Origin: Panacagrimonas perspica
Lineage (GTDB): Bacteria > Pseudomonadota > Gammaproteobacteria > Nevskiales > Nevskiaceae
Reading direction: 5' to 3'
DNA: 64,000 nucleotides
Assembly: GCF_004364935.1 (NCBI RefSeq)
Contig: NZ_SOBT01000011.1
Coordinates: forward strand, 372,001-436,000
The position numbers and the translations under genes were made by a program. The notes beneath the pieces are model-generated. The model worked only from the letters and a program-made list of their open reading frames with translations, ran no database searches and was not told the DNA's origin. Below are positions 17,447-27,965 of the stretch, in pieces. The first letter of the stretch is position 1. Each line of letters starts with the position of its first letter.

Positions 17447-17760
17447 GCCGAGCCTCCAATGTCGTTGCGCGTGGAATCAAAAATCGGCGCGACCGGAAAG
17501 CCGGCCGTGCCGAGTCGACGACTCAGCGGGGAGAGCGCCGTCGAAAAATCGAAGGGTCGTGTCGCGGCCCTGTTCTGTCGTTGCCTGCGTGCTAGCGCCT
17601 TCCGTGCCGTCGGCCCGGCGGCACGCACTTTTTTCCAAGACAAGCACTTGCGCGCGCAGGGCCCGCGGATACGCAGCGCAGGTGTCACCTGGCTCTGCCC
17701 TCATTGGTCGAAGACTGACAATCGGTGGCAAGCACCGACGGCTGCGTTAAGGTGATGGCG
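17447..17760. other. Intergenic region between the small membrane protein and astB
   Basis: About 310 bases separate two divergent genes, so promoters for both should lie here. A leftward frame at 17443-17688 lacks a ribosome binding site and has Arg-rich content typical of a shadow frame, so it is not called. No repeat or palindrome stands out. AAGG at 17748-17751, nine bases before 17761, is the ribosome binding site that decides the astB start. Confidence 0.5.
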
Positions 17761-19146
17761 ATGAACGAAATTACCCATCTGACGGCCATCGAGGCCAACT
17801 TCGACGGCCTCGTCGGCCCCACGCACCACTACGCGGGCCTGGCCCAAGGCAACCGCGCATCGGCCCGCAATGCCGCGCAACGTTCCAACCCGCGCGAGGC
17901 CGCGCTGCAGGGGCTGGCCAAGATGCGGGCGCTGGCGGACCTGGGCCTCGCGCAAGGCGTGCTGCCGCCGCAGGAGCGACCGCATCTGCCGACGCTGCGG
18001 GCGCAGGGGTATCGGGGTCGCGATGCCTACGTGCTCGACCACGTTCGCCGCGACGACCCGGATCTGCTGCTGGCCGTCGGCTCGGCCTCGAGCATGTGGG
18101 CGGCCAACGCCGCGACGGTTTCGCCGTCGGCCGACACGGCCGACGGACGCGTGCATTTCACGTCGGCCAACCTGGTGTCGCACCGACACCGCGCGATCGA
18201 GGCCGCGACGACGGCGCGCGTGCTGGCGAAGCTGTTCGCGGACCCGGAGCTCTTCGTGCACCACGGTCCCTTGCCCGCGATGCCGGCCACGGCGGACGAA
18301 GGGGCGGCCAATCACATGCGTCTGTGCAGCGACGTCGGTGAGGCCGGCCTGGAGGTCTTCGTCTACGGGCGCGATGCGAAGGACCCGATCGATGTCGTCG
18401 CCGACGATGCCGATCCCGACGCCGCACCGGTGGCGCCGGCACGACAGGCGCGCGGCGCCGGCGAAGCGATCGCGCGCCGCCACCGGCTGCGTCCGGCACG
18501 CGTCGCGCATCTGCGGCAGGCGCCGAGTGCGATCGCGGCCGGCGCTTTCCACAACGACGTCGTGGCGGTGGCGCATCGCGGCCTGCTGCTTCATCACGAG
18601 CACGCCTTCATGGACCTCGAGGCGCTGCGTACGCAGGCCGGCAAGGCGCTCGGCCCCGAGTTCCGGCCGCGCTTCGTCGAAGTGCGCGACAAGCAGCTGA
18701 GCCTGGACGATGCGGTTGCGTCCTACCTGTTCAACAGCCAGATCGTCGACGTGCCCGGCCGCGGCATGTGGCTGATCTGTGCGCAGGAATGCAGGGAGAT
18801 GACGCGTGCCTGGAATCTGATCCAGGAGTGGATCGCCGATCCGACGTTGCCGATCCGCGGCGTCGAGGTCTTCGACTTGCGCCAGTCGATGCGCAATGGG
18901 GGAGGGCCCGCCTGCCTGCGGCTGCGCGTGGTGCTGACGCCGCAGCAGCAGGCCGCTGTTCACGCGCCGTGCTGGATCACGCCGGAACGGCACGGGCAGC
19001 TCGTCGACTGGGTCAGGCGGCATTACCGCGATCGGCTGGTCCCCGCCGATCTCGCGGACCCGCAGCTGCTCGACGAGTCGCGCACGGCGCTCGATCGCCT
19101 CACGCAGCTGCTCGGACTCGGGAGCCTGTACGAGTTCCAGCGATGA
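17761..19146 (+). CDS. astB: N-succinylarginine dihydrolase
   Basis: This 461-residue enzyme performs the second step of the arginine succinyltransferase pathway, converting succinylarginine to succinylornithine with release of ammonia and CO2. The family start EANFDGLVGPTHHYAGLA is clear. Catalytic residues can be placed as Glu180 (DEGAANH), His264 (FHNDVV) and Cys385 (NGGGPAC). The ATG at 17761 has an AAGG at nine-base spacing; an ATG six bases upstream would be too close to it. No other ast gene is in the window, so the pathway genes are scattered or partial here. Confidence 0.95.
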   Translation: MNEITHLTAIEANFDGLVGPTHHYAGLAQGNRASARNAAQRSNPREAALQGLAKMRALADLGLAQGVLPPQERPHLPTLRAQGYRGRDAYVLDHVRRDDPDLLLAVGSASSMWAANAATVSPSADTADGRVHFTSANLVSHRHRAIEAATTARVLAKLFADPELFVHHGPLPAMPATADEGAANHMRLCSDVGEAGLEVFVYGRDAKDPIDVVADDADPDAAPVAPARQARGAGEAIARRHRLRPARVAHLRQAPSAIAAGAFHNDVVAVAHRGLLLHHEHAFMDLEALRTQAGKALGPEFRPRFVEVRDKQLSLDDAVASYLFNSQIVDVPGRGMWLICAQECREMTRAWNLIQEWIADPTLPIRGVEVFDLRQSMRNGGGPACLRLRVVLTPQQQAAVHAPCWITPERHGQLVDWVRRHYRDRLVPADLADPQLLDESRTALDRLTQLLGLGSLYEFQR

Positions 19147-19628
19147 GCGTGACCTTGCGCTGGGTGGCCTGGACGGCATTCGACCCGGATTCGCTGTACG
19201 CGCTGATGCGGCTGCGCAGCGCGGTGTTCGTCGTCGAGCAGGCCTGCATTTTTCACGAGATGGATGGTCTGGATCCGCGCTGCGAGCACCTGCTGGCGAC
19301 CGATGCCCAGGGTGACGTCGTCGGCTGCCTGCGTCTCGTGCCACCGCGTCTGCAGCGTCCGCACAGCACCGCCCCGGCGGCGGACGGCCCTGCGCTGGGG
19401 CGGCTCGTCACGGCGTTGTCCGAGCGGGGCACGGGCCTTGGCCGGCGTCTGATGGCGGAGGGCATCGCCCGCTGCGAGCGCGATTTTCCAGGGGCGGCGA
19501 TCCAGCTTTCGGCGCAACAGCCCCTCGAGTCCTTCTATTCATCCATGGGATTCGAGGCGATGCGCGAGCCCTACGACGAGGACGGCATCCTGCACGTCGA
19601 CATGCGACGACAGGGCGCGATGGACTGA
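19143..19628 (+). CDS. ElaA-like GNAT N-acetyltransferase
   Basis: This 161-residue protein resembles ElaA-type GCN5-related acetyltransferases. The N-terminal LYALMRLRSAVFVVEQACIFHEMDGLD block is characteristic, and the acetyl-CoA loop reads ERGTGLGRRLM. The C-terminal FYSSMGFEA motif is typical of the fold. The substrate is unknown. The ATG overlaps the astB stop, so the two genes are coupled, though a role in arginine breakdown is only a guess from position. Confidence 0.87.
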   Translation: MSVTLRWVAWTAFDPDSLYALMRLRSAVFVVEQACIFHEMDGLDPRCEHLLATDAQGDVVGCLRLVPPRLQRPHSTAPAADGPALGRLVTALSERGTGLGRRLMAEGIARCERDFPGAAIQLSAQQPLESFYSSMGFEAMREPYDEDGILHVDMRRQGAMD

Positions 19629-19676
19629 GCGGCGGCTATACTTCCGCCGCCCCGTTCAAAGTCCGACGAAACAGGC

Positions 19677-21449
19677 GTGTACACGCAGTTCTTCAACCTC
19701 CGGGAGATGCCGTTCTCGATCACTCCCGATCCGGCGTATCTGTATATGTCGCCGCGCCATCAGGAGGCGCTCGGGCATCTGCTGTACGGGACCGGACAGT
19801 ACGGCGGATTCGTGCAGCTCACCGGCGAAGTCGGGACGGGCAAGACGACGATCGTGCGCACGCTGCTCGAGCAGAAACTCGACGGTGTCGAAGTAGCGAT
19901 GGTCCACAACCCGCGCCAGAGCGAACGTGAATTCGTGCAGTCCATCTGCGACGAACTGCGGGTCACCTACGACCGCACGCAGACGCCGACGCTCAAGGAC
20001 CTGATCGACGCGCTGAACCTGCACCTGCTGACCAACCATGCGCAGGGCAAGCGCACGGTGCTGATCATCGACGAGGCGCAGAACCTGGCGCCCGGTGTGC
20101 TCGAGCAGGTGCGCCTGCTGACGAATCTGGAGACCCACAAGGAAAAGCTGCTGCGCATCATGCTCGTCGGCCAGCCCGAACTGAGTGATGCGCTGGCGAG
20201 CCAGGAGTTGCGCCAGCTCGCCAGCCGCATCACGGCGCGCTATCACCTGACGCCGCTCGAGGAAGACGAAACCGCCGAATACATCCGGCATCGCCTCGGC
20301 GTGGCCGGTACGCAGGAAGAGCTGTTTCCGCCCGAGGCGGTCGCCGAGATCCACAAGCGCACGCGCGGCGTGCCGCGCCTGATCAACGTGCTGTGCGACC
20401 GCGCGCTGCTCGGCGCGTATGGCAGCCACCAGCATCGCGTCAGCGCCGAACTGGTTCGCGGCGCTGCGCTCGAGGTGCTGGGGCAGGAACGCGATGGCGT
20501 CCTCGGCGATCGGCGCACCGGCGGCTGGAGCCGCCTGGATCGCCGGACGCGTGGCGGTCTGCCGCTGTTGTCGCTGACCTGGTTCGAGGGGGCGCTGATC
20601 GCGCTGGCGCTGATGATCGGTGGCGCGCTGATCTACCAGACGATCGTGCGCCGCGTGCAGTCCGTGCCGCCGGCCGCGGAGTCGACCCACGCACCCGCGG
20701 CCGCCGCTGCTGCCGCAACCGCGCCGACCCGTCCAGCTGCGGTGCAGCAGCAACAGCCTGCCGCCGCAGCGCCGACTGCGGCTGCCGCAGTGCCGAAGCC
20801 GCCAGCGGCCATCTCGCGGGTGCCGGTCGTGAAGCCGCCGGATTCGGCCGCGATGAAGACCGTGTTCGCAACCACCCAGAATCTGACGCAGCTCACCGGC
20901 CAGCTGATCCGGCTGTGGGACGCGGGGGTTCGCGTCGGTGCCGGAGACAACGTGTGCCGCTCTCTGCGGCGGCAGGGCATCGAGTGCTACCGGACCACCG
21001 GTGGTCTGAAGGACCTGCGTCAGATGGATCGCCCCGCCATCCTGACGATCACGGACGAGGCGGGTGCGACGAAGTACGCGCTGGTCACGCAGCTCACCGA
21101 GGATCGCGCACGCGTCGAGACGCCGAAGGGCGGCGTCGATGTGGCCATCGTCGACCTCAGCCGCGCCTGGAATGGCGAGATCTTCGTGTTGTGGCGGCGC
21201 GAGACCAAGGAAGTTCAGCTCAGCCCCGGGATGCGCGGGCCCAGCGTCGTCTGGCTGCGTCAGAGGCTGGCGGAAATGATGAGCAAGCCGGCGGCGCGTT
21301 CGGATCGCTACGACGACGATCTGAAGGAAGAAGTGCGGCTGTTCCAGGAAGCGCGCGAGTTGTTCGCCGATGGCGTCGTCGGAATCCGCACGCGCATCGC
21401 ACTGTCCGATCCCGCTCCGGGAACGCCGACCTTGAAGTTCCACCCCTGA
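19677..21449 (+). CDS. gspA: ExeA/GspA-like AAA ATPase with peptidoglycan-binding C-terminus
   Basis: This 590-residue protein matches ExeA/GspA, which with GspB inserts the type II secretion secretin through the wall. The N-terminal AAA domain opens with FFNLREMPFSITPDP, has Walker A GEVGTGKT (residues 50-57) and Walker B VLIIDEAQNL. A transmembrane helix lies near residue 305-325 (ALIALALMIGGALIY). An Ala/Pro/Gln-rich spacer and a periplasmic C-terminal region with a peptidoglycan-binding-like fold (MRGPSVVWLRQRLAEM) follow. The start is GTG. TATACT at 19637-19642 may be its -10 box. Only gspA and gspB are here; no other gsp genes are in the window. Confidence 0.88.
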   Translation: MYTQFFNLREMPFSITPDPAYLYMSPRHQEALGHLLYGTGQYGGFVQLTGEVGTGKTTIVRTLLEQKLDGVEVAMVHNPRQSEREFVQSICDELRVTYDRTQTPTLKDLIDALNLHLLTNHAQGKRTVLIIDEAQNLAPGVLEQVRLLTNLETHKEKLLRIMLVGQPELSDALASQELRQLASRITARYHLTPLEEDETAEYIRHRLGVAGTQEELFPPEAVAEIHKRTRGVPRLINVLCDRALLGAYGSHQHRVSAELVRGAALEVLGQERDGVLGDRRTGGWSRLDRRTRGGLPLLSLTWFEGALIALALMIGGALIYQTIVRRVQSVPPAAESTHAPAAAAAAATAPTRPAAVQQQQPAAAAPTAAAAVPKPPAAISRVPVVKPPDSAAMKTVFATTQNLTQLTGQLIRLWDAGVRVGAGDNVCRSLRRQGIECYRTTGGLKDLRQMDRPAILTITDEAGATKYALVTQLTEDRARVETPKGGVDVAIVDLSRAWNGEIFVLWRRETKEVQLSPGMRGPSVVWLRQRLAEMMSKPAARSDRYDDDLKEEVRLFQEARELFADGVVGIRTRIALSDPAPGTPTLKFHP

Positions 21450-21540
21450 ACCAGGATGAGCGCCGGGTCGACGTCATGACGGTGGTGAGGCCAGCACGAA
21501 TCCCGCGCGTGATGCTTGTGGCCTGCCTGGTGGAATCCCC

Positions 21541-22329
21541 ATGAGCTACATCCTCGACGCCCTGCGCAAGGCGGAAAGGGACCGCAATCTCGGACGGACG
21601 CCGTCGCTCGGTGACGTCACGTCGCCATCGGCACGGGCCCCGGTTTCGAGTGGGCCGTCCCGGCGCGTGCTCGCGTTGATCGGGTTGGTGCTGGGCATGC
21701 TGGCTCTCGCGATCCTGCTGTGGCCGCCCGCTCCCGAGGTCGCGACACCGCCGCCGGTGATCGCCGCTGCGCCGCCCGCTGCAGCCCCTGTTCCCGCACC
21801 GGCCGCGCCGCCGCCGGAAGAGACGGTGGTCGCGGCGCAGAATTTTCCCGAGGAGCCCGCCGCCGATCCGACGGTGGGCGCCGATGTCGCCGCCGAATCG
21901 ATCGACGACCTGATGGACGATGCGGGCGCCGAAGCGCCGCTCGATGCGAACGAGCTGCCGCCGGACCCCGGCGTTGCGGTGGCCGCGAAGCCGCCCGCGG
22001 TCACGCGCACGCCGGCGGTCCCGGCGGAGCCCGCGCCGAAGCCGGCGGTGGTCGCCGAGGCACCCGCGCCGGAATCCGAGGCCGTCCCGTCCGACGGCAT
22101 TCCGCTGCTGAGGGACATGCCCTCGGACTATCGCGGCGCATTCCCCGAGCTGCGCGTGGACGTGCACGTCTATGACGACGATCCCGAGCGACGCTGGACC
22201 TTGATCAACGGCAAGAAGGCGGTCGAAGGGTCGACGCTCCCCGAGGGGCCGACGATCTCGGAGATCAGGCCGGACGGTATCGTGTTCGACTTCCGAGGCC
22301 AGGCTTCGCTGTTCCCGCTCGGTCGCTAG
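21541..22329 (+). CDS. gspB: GspB/ExeB-like general secretion pathway protein
   Basis: This 262-residue protein begins MSYILDALRKAERDR, the hallmark of GspB/ExeB. A transmembrane helix follows at residues of roughly 40-60 (RVLALIGLVLGMLALAILLW), then a long Ala/Pro-rich periplasmic linker and a C-terminal GspB domain (RVDVHVYDDDPERRWTLINGKKAVEGSTL). It partners GspA in secretin assembly. It lies about 90 bases after gspA. Confidence 0.92.
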   Translation: MSYILDALRKAERDRNLGRTPSLGDVTSPSARAPVSSGPSRRVLALIGLVLGMLALAILLWPPAPEVATPPPVIAAAPPAAAPVPAPAAPPPEETVVAAQNFPEEPAADPTVGADVAAESIDDLMDDAGAEAPLDANELPPDPGVAVAAKPPAVTRTPAVPAEPAPKPAVVAEAPAPESEAVPSDGIPLLRDMPSDYRGAFPELRVDVHVYDDDPERRWTLINGKKAVEGSTLPEGPTISEIRPDGIVFDFRGQASLFPLGR

Positions 22330-22436
22330 CGATCCCAAAGCGCCGATCGCGGGATGAGTGCGCGCTTCGGTCGGATGGGGTGCTACCGGTTCGAGGCGCA
22401 GCCGGTGCGCGAGTGACGAGGGGCGGCATCGACGCG

Positions 22437-22502
22437 CAGGCCGGGCGAAGCCCGGGATTGCACGCTGTACTCGGAAAGACCCCCGGACTTCGTCCGGACT
22501 AC
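22437..22502. repeat. Decayed copy of the dispersed palindromic repeat
   Basis: The right arm CCCCCGGACTTCGTCCGGACTAC (positions 22480-22502) differs from the intact copies by one base near its end. The left arm is shortened to CCGGGCGAAGCCCGGG. It lies between the convergent gspB and mtiP genes. Confidence 0.65.
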
Positions 22503-22513
22503 GACCTGCGGCT

Positions 22514-23257
22514 TCAGCCCGCGGCCGCGAGAAACCGCACCAGGGTTCCCTGGACCTTGAGCATGCCGCGCTCGATGCTCTCGCGGATCTCGTCGTGGAT
22601 GCCGCCGGTGCCGATGCCGGCCGCCCAGTTCACCGAGACGGCGATGCAGGCGTATTCGAGTCCGAGTTCGGCGGCCAGTGCGGCCTCGGGCATGCCGGTC
22701 ATGCCGACCATGTCGCAACCGTCGAGCTTGAGGCGCTGGATCTCGGCGGGCGTCTCGAGACGCGGCCCTTGCGTGATGGCCATCGTCCCGGCGCCGCTGA
22801 CGACGACATCGGCGGCGCCCGCGGCCTCGAACAGGGTCTGTCGCAGCGACGGCGTGTAGGGATACGTGAATTCGATGTGGTGAAGCTCGGTGCCGGGCAC
22901 GCCATCGTGATAGGTGTGCTCGCGACCCCAGGTGTAATCGATCAGGTCGCGCGGCAGCGCAATCTCGCCGGGCGCGAACCATTCGGCGATGGCCCCCACC
23001 GCGGCGATCGCGAGTACCTGCTGTGCGCCCGCGTTCTTCAGCGCCCACAGGTTCGCGCGGTAATTGATCTTGTGCGGCGGGATCTTGTGACCCTCGCCGT
23101 GGCGCGCGAGGAACAGGACCGGGTGCCCGTTGATGTGGCCCCGGACGACGGGGCCGGTGGCCAGCCCGTAGGGCGTGCGCACTTCCTCGCTCGACTCGAT
23201 GACCAGGCCCGGCCACTGGTTCATGCCGGTGCCGCCGATGACCGCAATGGTTTTCAC
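22514..23257 (-). CDS. S-methyl-5'-thioinosine phosphorylase
   Basis: This 247-residue purine nucleoside phosphorylase-family protein starts with IAVIGGTGM and has GHINGHPVLFLARHGEGHKIPPH and MVGMTGMPEAALAAEL. The last motif is typical of the Pseudomonas/Xanthomonas enzyme that prefers methylthioinosine over methylthioadenosine. It would release hypoxanthine, the substrate of the phosphoribosyltransferase encoded just upstream with a 4-base overlap. The pairing supports the thioinosine assignment. Methylthioadenosine phosphorylase is the alternative; the two cannot be told apart with certainty by eye. Confidence 0.83.
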   Translation of the reverse strand: MKTIAVIGGTGMNQWPGLVIESSEEVRTPYGLATGPVVRGHINGHPVLFLARHGEGHKIPPHKINYRANLWALKNAGAQQVLAIAAVGAIAEWFAPGEIALPRDLIDYTWGREHTYHDGVPGTELHHIEFTYPYTPSLRQTLFEAAGAADVVVSGAGTMAITQGPRLETPAEIQRLKLDGCDMVGMTGMPEAALAAELGLEYACIAVSVNWAAGIGTGGIHDEIRESIERGMLKVQGTLVRFLAAAG

Positions 23258-23814
23258 GAAGAAGATTCCTTCACCGCGTAGATCGCGGGTAGCTGGCGCC
23301 AGTATTCCTTGTAATCCATGCCGCAGCCGAACACGTAGCGATCCTCGACGGCCAGGCCGATGTATTCGGCGTGGGCATCAGGTGCGCGACGATCGTGCAG
23401 CTTCTCGGCCAGCACGGCCACGCGCAGCGAGGCCGGACGGAATTCCGTCAGCGCCCGGCGGATCGCGACCAGCGTGTGGCCTTCATCCAGGATGTCGTCG
23501 ATGACCAGCAGGTCGCGACCGGTGATCGACTGCGCTTCCGGCTGGCGCTTCCACACCAGTCCACCGCCGGCCGTGGCGCCGCGATAGCGGGTCGCGTGCA
23601 GGTAGTCCTGTTCGAACGGAAGCTCGAGCCGGCGCGTGATCTCCGACGTGGGGTAGAGACCGCCATTCATGACGCACAGCACCAGCGGATTTTTCTGCGC
23701 GTAATCCGTTTCGATGCGCGCGGCGAGGACATCGAAGGCACGCTGCACGGCAGCGGCATCGTGCAGGCAGTCGGCCTGCGCGCGGACCTTCAGGGCGTCG
23801 TCGAGCCGGTTCAT
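23254..23814 (-). CDS. hpt: Hypoxanthine-guanine phosphoribosyltransferase
   Basis: This 186-residue type I phosphoribosyltransferase has the PRPP loop LLVIDDILDEGHTL and the flexible-loop region YLHATRYRG. It converts hypoxanthine or guanine to IMP or GMP. It overlaps nagZ upstream and the thioinosine phosphorylase downstream by four bases each, forming a salvage operon. Confidence 0.92.
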   Translation of the reverse strand: MNRLDDALKVRAQADCLHDAAAVQRAFDVLAARIETDYAQKNPLVLCVMNGGLYPTSEITRRLELPFEQDYLHATRYRGATAGGGLVWKRQPEAQSITGRDLLVIDDILDEGHTLVAIRRALTEFRPASLRVAVLAEKLHDRRAPDAHAEYIGLAVEDRYVFGCGMDYKEYWRQLPAIYAVKESSS

Positions 23815-24794
23815 CTGGGTCCTTCGGTGCGGAACAGCGTGGCCAGGCGACGGCTGCGCGCCGGGCTGGGTGCCACGTCGCGCAACTCGTCGAGCAACTT
23901 GATCGACGTCGGGCGATCGTTGCAGACCGGCAGCATGTCGCAGCCAGATGACAATGCCAGGAGCGCCCGCTCGGTCACGGTCCCGACGACCGCGGCCCCG
24001 TTCATCGACAGGTCGTCACAGAACAGCGCGCCGCGAAACTTGAGCTTGCGGCGCAGCGTCCCGGCGATCCACTTGCGCGACAACGACGCCGGAATCTGGT
24101 CGACCGCGGTGTAGCGCACGTGCGCCATCATCAGCGACTCGATGCCGTCGTCGATCAGCGGACGGAACGGCGCGAGTTCGGTGCGCTCGATCTCCGGCAG
24201 CGAGCGTCGATCGACCGGCAGTTCGAGATGCGAATCCGCGGCCACCGCGCCGTGTCCCGGGAAATGCTTGCCGGTGGCGGCCATGCCGGCGCGATTCAGA
24301 CCCGCGCGGAATGCGCGCGCGAGTTCCACGATGACCTCGATCTTCGTCGCGAAGGCGCGATCGCCGATCACCCCGGAGACGCCGATATCGCGATCGAGCA
24401 CCGGCGCGAAGCACAGGTCGATGCCATAGCTGCCCAGTTCCGATCCGATCGTGAAGCCGTGCGCCTGCGCTTCGTCGGTGGCGGCCTTGACGCTCTCCTC
24501 GTGCAGCTTCCCGAGCGAGCGCATGGCCGGGATGCGCGAGAAGCCCATGCGGAAGCGCTGCACGCGACCACCCTCGTGGTCCACCGCCAGCAGCAGGCGC
24601 GGATCGCGCTTGATGTCGAGGATCGCGGCGCACAGGGCGCGCAACTGGTCCGGGTCGCGGTAATTGCGCGTGAACAGGATCACGCCGCCGACCAGCGGAT
24701 GGGCCAGCACCTCGCGATCTTCCGGCGTGAGTTCCAGACCGCCCACGTCGAGCATCAGCGGCCCGATGGGTCCGCGCGCAGCCTTGCCTGCCAT
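23811..24794 (-). CDS. nagZ: Beta-N-acetylhexosaminidase NagZ
   Basis: This 327-residue GH3 enzyme removes N-acetylglucosamine from anhydromuropeptides in wall recycling. The signature KHFPGHG and the nucleophile Asp in LFCDDLSM are present, with LLAVDHEGGRVQRF near the N-terminus. The length matches the short, single-domain, cytosolic NagZ class, without a signal peptide. A GGAG five bases before the ATG supports the start. It leads the nagZ-hpt-phosphorylase set. Confidence 0.94.
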   Translation of the reverse strand: MAGKAARGPIGPLMLDVGGLELTPEDREVLAHPLVGGVILFTRNYRDPDQLRALCAAILDIKRDPRLLLAVDHEGGRVQRFRMGFSRIPAMRSLGKLHEESVKAATDEAQAHGFTIGSELGSYGIDLCFAPVLDRDIGVSGVIGDRAFATKIEVIVELARAFRAGLNRAGMAATGKHFPGHGAVAADSHLELPVDRRSLPEIERTELAPFRPLIDDGIESLMMAHVRYTAVDQIPASLSRKWIAGTLRRKLKFRGALFCDDLSMNGAAVVGTVTERALLALSSGCDMLPVCNDRPTSIKLLDELRDVAPSPARSRRLATLFRTEGPR

Positions 24795-24823
24795 GAAACT
24801 CCGTTTCCTAGTTTGCTTCCCGA

Positions 24824-25300
24824 CTACTCGTGCAGATTCACTTCGGCGCCGATGGGCAGGCGGTCGTAGAGCTCGACGATATCGTTATTGGCGACGCGGA
24901 TGCAGCCCTTGGAGCCGGGTATCCCCAAGCGCGTCGTGGGAGGCGTGCCGTGCAGGTAGATGTAGCGACGGAACGTGTCGACACAGCCCAGCCGGTTACG
25001 GCCCCGCTCGGTTCCCGAAAGCCAGAGGATACGCGTCAGGATCCAGTCCCGCCCCGGGAACTTCGCATGCAGCTCGGGCGACCAGATCTCGCCGGTCGGC
25101 CGGCGTCGCGTGAACAGCGTGCCCGCGGCGGCGCCGTCGCCGACCTTGGCACGGATCACGTGGCGCCCACGCGGCGTGCAGCCCGATCCGTTGATCTCGC
25201 CGATGCCGTTGGCGCCGGTAGAGACCAGGCACTCGCGCAGGACGCGGCCCTCGTTCCAGAGCTGCAGGCGCTGACGTCCGAGGTCGATCTCAATGTGCAT
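24824..25300 (-). CDS. L,D-transpeptidase (YkuD domain) without signal peptide
   Basis: The 158-residue protein is a single YkuD domain. The active-site segment has the His of YLHGTPPTTRLG and the SKGCIRV motif with catalytic Cys near residue 133. Such enzymes form 3-3 cross-links or attach lipoproteins to peptidoglycan in the periplasm, but this protein begins MHIEIDLGRQRLQLW with no export signal. Either it acts in the cytosol on recycled muropeptides, as a carboxypeptidase-like enzyme, or the start is misread. The ATG overlaps the CYTH gene by 11 bases, which argues for the start given. It lies upstream of nagZ. Confidence 0.85.
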   Translation of the reverse strand: MHIEIDLGRQRLQLWNEGRVLRECLVSTGANGIGEINGSGCTPRGRHVIRAKVGDGAAAGTLFTRRRPTGEIWSPELHAKFPGRDWILTRILWLSGTERGRNRLGCVDTFRRYIYLHGTPPTTRLGIPGSKGCIRVANNDIVELYDRLPIGAEVNLHE

Positions 25301-25766
25301 GCCACGAACGGAACGGTTTCAGCGACAGGCTGTGGTTGTAGTACTTGGGTTCTTCGGTGACTTCGCGCCCCAGCCAGGCCGGGCGCGGAATTTCCTGTTG
25401 CGGATCGATCAGCTCGACCTCCGCCACGACCAGGCCATCGTTGTCGCCATGGAACTCGTCGACTTCCCAGGTCAGTCCGTCGCGATCGATGTAATGCCGC
25501 GTCTTCTCGAGGCGACCGATGCACAGGTTGTCGAACATCTCGCGACCTTCTTCGAGCGGGATCTCGTACTCGTACTCGGCGCGCACGGCACCCATGACCG
25601 CCGCCTTCACGTTGAGCAGCGCGCGCTTTCCTTCCAGGCGCACGCGGATCGAGGCCTTGCCGCCGGGCGCGCCCAGATAACCCTGCTGCATCGCACGGTG
25701 TCGTGACACTTCCCAACGCCAGGTGTCATCCACGACGAGGAATTTGCGTTCGATTTCCACCGGCAT
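25290..25766 (-). CDS. CYTH-domain protein (inorganic triphosphatase-like)
   Basis: This 158-residue protein begins MPVEIERKFLV, with the ExExK motif of CYTH proteins. It shows the alternating charged strands of the triphosphate tunnel fold (ASIRVRLEGKRALLNVK, YEYEIPLEEG). Family members hydrolyse triphosphates; short stand-alone proteins of this kind are often tripolyphosphatases. The start at 25766 is chosen because the motif begins there; an in-frame start 57 bases upstream adds an unconserved leader. Confidence 0.87.
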   Translation of the reverse strand: MPVEIERKFLVVDDTWRWEVSRHRAMQQGYLGAPGGKASIRVRLEGKRALLNVKAAVMGAVRAEYEYEIPLEEGREMFDNLCIGRLEKTRHYIDRDGLTWEVDEFHGDNDGLVVAEVELIDPQQEIPRPAWLGREVTEEPKYYNHSLSLKPFRSWHAH

Positions 25767-25829
25767 GAGGTTCCCGGGTTGAGGATCGTTGCGGAAGGCT
25801 AAGCCAAGGCCGCAGCAAGTCAATCGGGG

Positions 25830-27166
<1,337 letters not shown>

Positions 27167-27170
<4 letters not shown>

Positions 27171-27940
27171 TCGGTCCAGGCCGCCGCGAACTCCGCCCAG
27201 TGCGCTGCGCCGTTGCCTTCCAGGAAGTCGCGCGCGAGCAGGATTTCCTGTTCGTACTCGTCTTCGGACAGGTGTCCGCGCATGAACTGGAAGCGCAGGT
27301 ACACCAGCCAGGTGTTCATCACGTCGGTCTCGCAGTACGCGCGGATCTCGTCGAGCTTGCCGGCGCGGTAGGCGTCGAAAACCATCGAGCCGTCCATGCC
27401 CAGCTTGCCCGGCAGGCCCAGCAGCAGGGCGATCTCGTTGAGCGGCGCGTTCTGGCGTCCGGTGTAGAGCGCCAGCACGTCCATCAGGTCGGTGTGCCGG
27501 AACTCGTACCGCTTGAGGTAGTTGTTGTACTTCGACTCGCGGTCGAAATGGCCGTTGTCCCAGTAGGCCTGCGCGCGCACGCCGTGGATCAGGCCCCGGT
27601 AGTTGAGCACCGGCAGGTCGAAGCCGCCGCCGTTCCAGGACACCAGCGTGGGCTTGTACTTCTCCACGCCGTTGAAGAATTTCTGGATCAGCTCGGCTTC
27701 CTGCGCCGTCTCGTCGCCGATCGACCAGCAGTGCAGCGTGTCGCCGCTGCGCAGCACGCAGGAGATCGCGACGATCTTCTGAAGATGCGCCGGCTGGAAC
27801 TCGGTGCCCTTCTCGGCGCGGCGCAAGGTGCGCATCGCGTTCCAGATCACGTTCTCGTCGGTCGACTCGATGCCCAGGATGCGGCGCGCACCCTCGAGGT
27901 CAGGGATGGTTTCGATGTCGAAGACGAGGGTGGGAGTCAT
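27167..27940 (-). CDS. Predicted 3'-5' exonuclease (PolB_exo_2/RNase H-like fold)
   Basis: This 257-residue protein has the DEDD-type exonuclease layout: VFDIETIPD (first Asp/Glu pair), SWNGGGFDLPVL (second) and CETDVMNTWLVYLRF (last). It lacks any polymerase domain. Stand-alone proteins of this type are annotated as predicted polysaccharide-biosynthesis or DNA polymerase-like exonucleases, and their substrate is not established. It overlaps rlmD by 4 bases. The gap before its start contains a long inverted repeat. Confidence 0.88.
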
Positions 27941-27965
27941 GGCTTGGTGGCTGAAAAAATCACGC

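Noticed and set aside
17443-17688. 81-codon leftward frame upstream of astB
   Set aside because: No ribosome binding site; Arg-rich sequence without any family; it overlaps the start of the better-supported small membrane protein gene.
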